This document shows positions 7,669 to 13,391 of a stretch of DNA of 15,709 nt, piece by piece. This stretch comes from JAEUMW01 sp039807745 (GTDB lineage: Bacteria; Pseudomonadota; Gammaproteobacteria; Burkholderiales; JAEUMW01). Position 1 is the first letter of the stretch. Each line of letters begins with the position of its first letter. The notes beneath the pieces were generated by a model. It was not told the DNA's origin. It did not search any database and was given only the letters and a program-made list of their open reading frames with translations. The DNA lies in NCBI GenBank assembly GCA_039807745.1, contig JBDHRV010000083.1, positions 1 through 15,709 of the forward strand. The letters run 5' to 3'. Both the position numbers and the translations under genes were made by a program.

Positions 7669-9210
7669 TTACCGTGAGTCGTCGAGCTCGCGTATCGGGA
7701 TGATCTTGCGCCGCCCCATCTTGCCGCCGAACAGGCCGGCCTTGGCGTCGATGCCGTCGCAGCCGTTGCCGAAGGTGAAGCCGCAGCCGCCGCGCAGCTG
7801 GTAGGCGTTCTCGGCTTCCTCGCGGTGGGCCGTCGGGATCACGAAACGGTCTTCGTAATTGGCGATTGCAAGGTAGCGGTGCATGTCGTCGACGGTGGCC
7901 TCGTCGAGGCCGACGCTGGAGAGCAGCGCCGGGTCCCGTGCGGCACCCAACTGCTTGCCCCGGAACCAGGCGCGCATCGCGAGCATGCGTTCCAGCGCGC
8001 TCACGATCGGCGGTTCACTGCCGGCGGTGAGCAGGTTGGCGAGGTAGCGCACCGGGATGCGCAGCGCGCCCACGTCGGGCAATCCGTTCGCGGCGCTGTC
8101 GATGTTGCCCGAGTTCGCATGCGCACTGATCGGCGACAGCGGCGGGACGTACCACACCATCGGCAGGGTGCGGTATTCCGGATGCAGCGGGAAGGCGATC
8201 TTCCATTCCACCGCCATCTTGTAGGTGGGCGAGCGTTGCGCGGCTTCGATCCATGCAGTGGGCACGCCGTCCGCGAGCGCCTTGCGCTGGATGTCCGCAT
8301 CGAACGGATCGAGGAACACGTCGAGCTGCGCGCGGTAGAGGTCGTGCGGGTTTTCGATGCTGGCGGCCTCCTCGATGCGGTCGGCGTCGTACAGCAGCAC
8401 GCCGAGGTAGCGAATACGGCCGACGCAGGTTTCCGAGCACACCGTGGGCAGGCCGACCTCGATGCGCGGATAGCAGAACGTGCACTTCTCGGCCTTGCCG
8501 CTGACCCAGTTGTAGTAGATCTTCTTGTACGGGCAGCCGGATACGCACATGCGCCAGCCGCGGCACTTGTCCTGGTCGACGAGAACGATGCCGTCTTCTT
8601 CGCGCTTGTAGATCGAGCCGGACGGGCAGGACGCCACGCAGGTCGGGTTGAGGCAGTGTTCGCACAAGCGCGGCAGGTACATCATGAAGGTGTTTTCGAA
8701 CTGGCCGTAGATGTCTTTCTGCACGGCTTCGAAGTTGTAGTCCTTGCTGCGCTTGTCGAACTCGCCGCCGAGGATCTCTTCCCAGTTCGGGCCCCATTCG
8801 ACCTTGTCCATGGTGCGGCCGGAGACGAGCGAGATCGGCCGTGCGACCGGCGCGGTCGGCAGCTCGGGCGCGGTCTGCAGGTTCTCGTAGTCGAAGGTGA
8901 ATGGCTCGTAGTAGTCCTCGATCTCGGGCAGGTTGGGGTTGGCGAAGATGCGCATCAGCACCCCGAGGCGGCCACCCTGTTTCGGCACCAGCTTGCCATT
9001 GGCCTTGCGTTCCCAGCCGCCGTTCCAGCGTTCCTGGTTTTCCCACTCCTTGGGATAGCCGATGCCGGGCTTGGTCTCGACGTTGTTGAACCACGCGTAC
9101 TCCATGCCCTTGCGCGAGGTCCACACGTTCTTGCAGGTGACCGAACAGGTGTGGCAGCCGATGCACTTGTCGAGGTTCAACACCATCGCGATTTGTGCGC
9201 GAATCTTCAT
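7669..9210 (-). CDS. narH: Respiratory nitrate reductase beta subunit NarH (four Fe-S clusters)
   Basis: The protein has 513 residues, against 512 remembered for E. coli NarH. It is the cytoplasmic-side electron wire between NarI haems and NarG. All four cysteine groups are visible: C16, C19, C22, C26 (CIGCHTCSVTC); C183, C186, C191, C195 (CEHCLNPTCVASCP); C216, W219, C222, C226 (CRGWRMCVSGCP); and C243, C246, C258, C262 (CTFC...CSETC). The Trp at 219 in place of a cysteine marks the [3Fe-4S] cluster characteristic of NarH. The start is ATG at 9210, overlapping the narG TGA as ATGA, with GGAGG about nine bases upstream inside narG. The same frame stays open antisense through much of narG, but that upstream part has no NarH similarity. 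The stop is TAA at 7669-7671. It is followed directly by narI. Confidence 0.97.
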   Translation of the reverse strand: MKIRAQIAMVLNLDKCIGCHTCSVTCKNVWTSRKGMEYAWFNNVETKPGIGYPKEWENQERWNGGWERKANGKLVPKQGGRLGVLMRIFANPNLPEIEDYYEPFTFDYENLQTAPELPTAPVARPISLVSGRTMDKVEWGPNWEEILGGEFDKRSKDYNFEAVQKDIYGQFENTFMMYLPRLCEHCLNPTCVASCPSGSIYKREEDGIVLVDQDKCRGWRMCVSGCPYKKIYYNWVSGKAEKCTFCYPRIEVGLPTVCSETCVGRIRYLGVLLYDADRIEEAASIENPHDLYRAQLDVFLDPFDADIQRKALADGVPTAWIEAAQRSPTYKMAVEWKIAFPLHPEYRTLPMVWYVPPLSPISAHANSGNIDSAANGLPDVGALRIPVRYLANLLTAGSEPPIVSALERMLAMRAWFRGKQLGAARDPALLSSVGLDEATVDDMHRYLAIANYEDRFVIPTAHREEAENAYQLRGGCGFTFGNGCDGIDAKAGLFGGKMGRRKIIPIRELDDSR

Positions 9211-12200
9211 TTGTGTGCCTCCACCATTCTGGCGCCCAGCTCGGCTTCGCGCGCGGCGCGCTGCACCCGGTCCATCCAGTCGATGCTCGCCATCTTGCGC
9301 ACGATCACGAAGCCGTCGCGGTCGTTGCCGACCGGGCCGTAGTAGTTGAAGCTCCACGAGAATTGCGCCGCCCCACCGATCATCTGGGTGGGCTTGGGCA
9401 TGATCCGCGTGACCGAGTTGTGGATGCCGCCGCGCATGCCGGTGATCTCCGAGCCCGGCACGTTCACGATCTTTTCCTGCGCGTGGTACATCAGGCACAT
9501 GCCTTCGTTGACGCGCTGGCTGACCACCGCGCGCGCAGACAGCGAACCGTTGGCGTTGAAGCACTCGATCCAGTCGTTGTCCTCGATGCCGACTTTCTTC
9601 GCGTCGACCTCGGAGATCCATACGATCGGACCGCCACGCGACAGCGTAAGCATGATCAGGTTGTCGGTGTAGGTGCTGTGGATGCCCCACTTCTGGTGCG
9701 GCGTGATGAAGTTCAGCGCGATCTCGGGATGGCCGTTGGATTTCTTGCCGAGCAGCGGACGCACCGTGCGGGTGTCGACCGGCGGGCGATACAGCGCAAA
9801 CGACTCGCCGTAGTCGCGGATCCACGGGTGGTCGAGGTAGAAATGCTGGCGGCCGGTCAGCGTGCGCCAGGGCACCAGTTCGTGCACGTTGATGTAACTG
9901 CCGTTGTAGCTCACCTCGTCGCTCTGGATTCCCGACCAGATGGGCGAGGTAATGACCTTGCGCGGTTGCGCCTGCAGGTCGCGGAAGCGGAGCTTTTCCT
10001 GCTCGCGCTCTTTGGCGAGATGCGTGAGGCTGAGGCCGGTGGATCTGGAGACATCCTCCCAGCCGCGTACTGCGACCTCGCCGTTGGTCTCCGGCGCGAG
10101 CATCAGGATCGTTTCCGCGGCATCGATGTCGCTCACGATGCGTGGTCGACCCTTGGCCGGGCCGTCGGCCACGGTTTGGTTGAGCCTGGCGAGCGCCGTC
10201 ACTTCGTCCAGCGCATCCCAGTGGACGCCCTTGGCGCTGTCGCCGAGAGTGTCCAGCAGCGGTCCGAGCGAGGTGTAACGGGCGTACACCGCCGGATAAT
10301 CGCGCTCGATGAAGGTGATGTTCGGGCCAGTAACACCGGGCACGAGGTCGCAATCGCCTTTCTTCCAGTCGCGCACCTCGAACGGCTGGGCGAGTTCGTT
10401 GGGGGTGTCGTGCATGATCGGCGACAGCACGACGTCCTTCTCGGCCGTACCGAGTTGGCCTTGGGCGAGTTCGGAGAACTTCTTCGCGATGGCCTTGAAG
10501 GTCTCCCAGTCGCTCCTCGACTCGAACACCGGATCCACCGCGGCCGAGAACGGATGGATGAACGTGTGCATGTCGGTGGTGGAGAGATCGTGCTTCTCGT
10601 ACCACGACGCGGTGGGCAGTACGACGTCCGAATACAGTGCGGTGGTGGACATCCGGAAATCGAGCGTCACCACGAGATCGAGCTTGCCTTCGGGCGCGGG
10701 GTCGCGCCAGACGACCTCCTCGGGTTTGGCGCCGCCCTCCACGCCGAGGTCCTTGCCCTGCAAGCCATCGCGCGTGCCGAGGAAGTGCTTCAGGAAATAC
10801 TCGTGGCCCTTGCCCGACGAGCCGAGCAGGTTGGAGCGCCACACGAACAGGTTGCGCGGGAAGTTGTCGGGGTGGTCGGGGTCTTCGCAGGCGAGCGCGA
10901 GCTTGCCCGACTTCAAGGCATCGACTACGTATTGTTTCGGGTCGCCGCCTGCGGCCGCCGCCTCGCGCGCCACTTCCAGCGGATTGCGATTCAACTGCGG
11001 TGCCGACGGCAACCAGCCCATGCGTTTTGCACGCACACCGCAATCGACGATGTTGCCGGTCTGGCGCGAGCGGTCGGCGAGCGGCGAGAGCAGATCGTCC
11101 AGCCCGAGCGTTTCGTAGCGCCACTGGTCGGAGTGCAGGTAGAAGAAATCGGTACCGGCCATGTGTCGCGGCGGGCGCACCCAGTCCAGCGCGAACGCGA
11201 GCGTGGCCCACCCGGCTTCCGGGCGGATGCATTCCTGACCGGTGTAGTGCGCCCAGCCACCGCCCGATTGGCCGACCGTGCCGCACAGCAACAGCAGATT
11301 GATGACGGCACGGTAGCTGACGTCCTGGTGGAACCAGTGGTTCATGCCCGAGCCGATGATCACCATCGAGCGCCCGTGGGTCTTTTCGGCGTTGTGAGCA
11401 AATCCACGCGCGACTTCTATCGCCTGTGCAGCGGGCGTGCCGGTGATCGACTCCTGCCAGGCGGGCGAGTAGGGAACGTTGTCTGCGTAACTTATCGCGC
11501 AGATACCGCCGAGACCGCGGTCGAGGCCATAGTGCGCGCACAGCAGGTCGAATACCGTCGCGACCACGGTCTCGCCGCCTTTCGTTGCGAGCTTGCGCAC
11601 CGGCACCTTGCGCACCAGCACGTCTTCCTGTTCGTTGTGCGGGAAGTGTTCGTTGACGACGCCACCGAAGTAGGGGAACGCAACATCCAGCGCGGCGTCG
11701 CGACGCTCGATCTCGGTCAGCTGCAGTTCGATCTCGTCGCCGTCGGCGGTTTTCTGCTCGAGGTTCCATTTGCGCCGATCGGGGCTGTCCTGGGTAGGCC
11801 AGCGAAAACCGATCGAGCCGCGTGGGGCGACTGGCCGGCCCGCCTTGTCGAAGCCGACCGTCTTCCAGTCGGCGTGTTCGGGCGTGCCGAGCGAATCGGC
11901 GAAATCGCTGGCGCGCAGGTAGCGGTCGGGCACCCATCGCTCGCCGTCACGGCGCAGGGTGACGAGCATCGGCAGGTCGGTCAGGCGACGGCAGTAATCC
12001 TGGAAGTAGTCAACCTGACGGTCGAGGAAGAACTCGCGCAGGATCACGTGACCCATGGCCATCGCGAGCGCGCCATCGGTGCCCTGTTTGGGGTGCAGCC
12101 AGATGTCGGAGAGCTTGGAGACCTCGGAATAATCGGGGCTGACGGCAACGACCTGGGTGCCGTTGTAGCGTGCCTCGACGAAGAAGTGGGCATCCGGCGT

Positions 12201-12977
12201 GCGCGTTTGCGGCACGTTCGAGCCCCACGCGATCAGGTAACCCGAGTTGTACCAGTCGGCCGATTCGGGTACGTCGGTCTGCTCGCCCCAGACTTGAGGG
12301 CTGGCGGCGGGCAGGTCGCAATACCAGTCGTAGAACGACAGGAGCGTGCCACCGATCAAGCTCAGGTAACGCGTTCCCGACGCGTAAGACACCATCGACA
12401 TGGCGGGAATCGGCGTGAAACCCGCGATGCGGTCGGGGCCGTGCTGCAAGATGGTGTAGACGTTGGCTGCGGCGGCAATTTCCAGCGCCTCGTCCCACTT
12501 TGCGCGCACGAAACCGCCGAGGCCGCGCGCGGCCTTGTAATCCTTGGCGTCGGGATCGCGCATCAACGCGGCCCAAGCTTCCACCGGTTGCAGCGTCTCG
12601 CGCATCTCGCGCCAACGCTTCAGCAGGCGGCCGCGCACCATCGGGTACTTCAGGCGGTTGGCGCTGTACAGGTACCACGAGTACGACGCGCCGCGCGAGC
12701 AACCGCGCGGTTCGTGGTTGGGCATGTCCGGGCGCGTGCGCGGGTAGTCGGTTTGCTGGGTCTCCCAGGTGACCACGCCCTGCTTGACGTGGATCTTCCA
12801 GCTGCACGAGCCGGTGCAGTTCACGCCGTGGGTGGAACGCACCACGTTGTCGTGCGCCCAGCGGTTGCGGTAGCCGTCTTCCCACTGGCGCGCCTCGACG
12901 CGCAGTTCGCCCCAGCCGTGGGAATACGGCACGCGGGGGCGTTGGAAGTAGCGGAGGCGTTCGAGAAACTGACCCAT
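9207..12977 (-). CDS. narG: Respiratory nitrate reductase alpha subunit NarG (Mo-bisMGD catalytic subunit)
   Basis: The 1,256-residue protein (E. coli about 1,247) reduces nitrate to nitrite at a molybdenum bis-guanine-dinucleotide site. It aligns end to end with remembered E. coli NarG. The N-terminal FS0 cluster ligands H50, C54, C58 and C93 are present (STHGVNCTGSCSWK; PRGCSRGAS), as is the Mo-ligand aspartate in SFYDWYCDLP (D221). Conserved blocks include QTDYPRTRPD, IAWGSNVPQTRTPDAHFF, NLLGSSGKGHE, TPHQKWGIHSTY and GSEITGMRGGIHNSVTRI. No frameshift or internal stop is seen. The start is ATG at 12977, preceded by GAGGA, and it matches the E. coli start (MSKFLDRFRYF versus MGQFLERLRYF). 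Maturation normally needs NarJ, which is not encoded here. It is first in the operon and overlaps narH by four bases. Confidence 0.98.
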   Translation of the reverse strand: MGQFLERLRYFQRPRVPYSHGWGELRVEARQWEDGYRNRWAHDNVVRSTHGVNCTGSCSWKIHVKQGVVTWETQQTDYPRTRPDMPNHEPRGCSRGASYSWYLYSANRLKYPMVRGRLLKRWREMRETLQPVEAWAALMRDPDAKDYKAARGLGGFVRAKWDEALEIAAAANVYTILQHGPDRIAGFTPIPAMSMVSYASGTRYLSLIGGTLLSFYDWYCDLPAASPQVWGEQTDVPESADWYNSGYLIAWGSNVPQTRTPDAHFFVEARYNGTQVVAVSPDYSEVSKLSDIWLHPKQGTDGALAMAMGHVILREFFLDRQVDYFQDYCRRLTDLPMLVTLRRDGERWVPDRYLRASDFADSLGTPEHADWKTVGFDKAGRPVAPRGSIGFRWPTQDSPDRRKWNLEQKTADGDEIELQLTEIERRDAALDVAFPYFGGVVNEHFPHNEQEDVLVRKVPVRKLATKGGETVVATVFDLLCAHYGLDRGLGGICAISYADNVPYSPAWQESITGTPAAQAIEVARGFAHNAEKTHGRSMVIIGSGMNHWFHQDVSYRAVINLLLLCGTVGQSGGGWAHYTGQECIRPEAGWATLAFALDWVRPPRHMAGTDFFYLHSDQWRYETLGLDDLLSPLADRSRQTGNIVDCGVRAKRMGWLPSAPQLNRNPLEVAREAAAAGGDPKQYVVDALKSGKLALACEDPDHPDNFPRNLFVWRSNLLGSSGKGHEYFLKHFLGTRDGLQGKDLGVEGGAKPEEVVWRDPAPEGKLDLVVTLDFRMSTTALYSDVVLPTASWYEKHDLSTTDMHTFIHPFSAAVDPVFESRSDWETFKAIAKKFSELAQGQLGTAEKDVVLSPIMHDTPNELAQPFEVRDWKKGDCDLVPGVTGPNITFIERDYPAVYARYTSLGPLLDTLGDSAKGVHWDALDEVTALARLNQTVADGPAKGRPRIVSDIDAAETILMLAPETNGEVAVRGWEDVSRSTGLSLTHLAKEREQEKLRFRDLQAQPRKVITSPIWSGIQSDEVSYNGSYINVHELVPWRTLTGRQHFYLDHPWIRDYGESFALYRPPVDTRTVRPLLGKKSNGHPEIALNFITPHQKWGIHSTYTDNLIMLTLSRGGPIVWISEVDAKKVGIEDNDWIECFNANGSLSARAVVSQRVNEGMCLMYHAQEKIVNVPGSEITGMRGGIHNSVTRIMPKPTQMIGGAAQFSWSFNYYGPVGNDRDGFVIVRKMASIDWMDRVQRAAREAELGARMVEAHK

Positions 12978-13052
12978 GGCGGCGTCCTCGGTGGCTAGCG
13001 TCGTCGCGGGCGGGTACGGTGCGTGCCGTGGACATCCACGCCCTCGACTTCG

Positions 13053-13066
13053 GTGAAATGGATCAA
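13053..13066 (-). promoter_or_regulatory. Candidate FNR/ANR-type binding site upstream of narG
   Basis: Read on the - strand the site is TTGATCCATTTCAC, matching the FNR consensus TTGAT-N4-ATCAA at 8 of 10 specified bases, with a perfect left half and TCA kept in the right half. Its centre is about 82 bases before the narG ATG, a plausible place for activation if the leader is about 40 bases. Oxygen-sensing control of nar operons by FNR-family proteins is well established; occupancy here is inferred. Confidence 0.4.
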
Positions 13067-13114
13067 GACGGCGAGGTCCACACGCTCCCGCAAGGCAGGT
13101 ACGAAGGCACAGCT

Positions 13115-13357
13115 TTACGCCGATGCCGGAGGTGACCGGGCCGTGAATGTTGTCGGCGACAAGCGTAGGCTTCGACAGACGGTGCGACGACCAGGTTCAG
13201 TGCCGCCACGGATGCCGGTGTGAAAGACGCCCGAGCGGCCACGATCTCGATATGCCCCATCCGGGTTCAGGCAGACAACCGTATCTCCCGACAACTTCTC
13301 GGTGAAACCACAGTCCGAGCAAAGCGGGTTGTCGTCCCGTGGTCTTCGTGCGCCGTG
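13115..13357 (-). pseudogene. Possible truncated Cys-rich small ORF cut by the right junction
   Basis: On the - strand an open frame enters from the right repeat and ends at TAA (13115-13117). Just inside the junction it reads NPLCSDCGF, then VVCLNPDGAYRDRGR. The pattern C-x2-C ... C-x-NP-x3-YR resembles small cysteine-rich, zinc-ribbon-like proteins. Its only ATG (13426) falls inside the oppositely oriented right gene, so if this was ever a gene, its 5' end was lost at the junction. After about residue 60 from the junction the sequence becomes Arg/Ser/Pro-rich and unconvincing. It may be chance. Confidence 0.2.
13150..13162. promoter_or_regulatory. Small palindrome in the narG upstream region
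   Basis: TTGTCGGCGACAA has six-base arms (TTGTCG / CGACAA) around one central G. It lies about 175-185 bases upstream of the narG ATG. It could be a regulator half-site pair, but arms this short in GC-rich DNA can arise by chance, and I do not recognise a regulator. Confidence 0.15.
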
Positions 13358-13391
13358 CGCGCATCGCCTACCAGGAGCTGCCATGAAGGGC
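13358..13391. repeat. 34-base perfect direct repeat, right copy
   Basis: Identical to 6851-6884. Here the encoded tail RIAYQELP is orphaned, since the left gene ends 6.5 kb away. The AGGAG (13373-13377) and ATG (13383-13385) serve the right giant gene. The frame before it reads VFVRRAR, faintly like the VMRPRPR that precedes the left copy, but an in-frame TGA at 13303-13305 ends any longer similarity. Confidence 0.97.

Larger units (their letters stand above)
6885..13357 (-). mobile_element. Inserted nar cassette between direct repeats (no recombinase seen)
   Basis: The 6,473 bases between the two 34-base repeats hold one complete transcription unit on the opposite strand to its neighbours: upstream region, narG, narH and narI. 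The narI stop lies only about 30 bases from the left repeat. I see no transposase, integrase, resolvase or terminal inverted repeats inside, so the element cannot be assigned to a known class. Possible origins are single-crossover integration of a circle that carried the same 34 bases, a repair or template-switch event, or an assembly join. The coding style looks GC-rich, as in the flanks. Confidence 0.55.
12978..13357 (-). promoter_or_regulatory. narG upstream region (380 bases, no convincing complete gene)
   Basis: This stretch lies between the narG ATG and the right 34-base repeat and must hold the nar promoter if the cassette is self-sufficient. It is less GC-rich than the flanks in places: I counted 35 of 60 G+C at 13261-13320, against 43 of 60 at 13441-13500 in the right gene. 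It contains a candidate FNR-type site, a small palindrome and a short cysteine-containing open frame, listed separately. The narK transporter and narXL regulators that often precede narG are not present. Confidence 0.55.

Noticed and set aside
7669..11937. A single 1,422-codon - strand ORF covering narH and beyond
   Set aside because: Only the last 513 codons (from ATG at 9210) are NarH; the upstream part is an Arg-rich off-frame reading of narG.
9195..12998. A 1,267-codon + strand ORF antisense to narG
   Set aside because: It is the open antisense frame of a GC-rich real gene; the - strand frame aligns with NarG throughout.
12978..13160. Upstream extension of narG in frame
   Set aside because: The frame is open to a stop near 13200, but the ATG at 12977 has a ribosome-binding site and matches the known NarG N-terminus.
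6885..13357. Transposon with terminal inverted repeats
   Set aside because: Comparing the left end with the reverse complement of the right end shows no convincing inverted repeat, and no transposase is present.
6851..13391. Classical att sites of an integrase-driven island
   Set aside because: The repeat length would fit, but there is no integrase, tRNA gene or phage gene between the copies.
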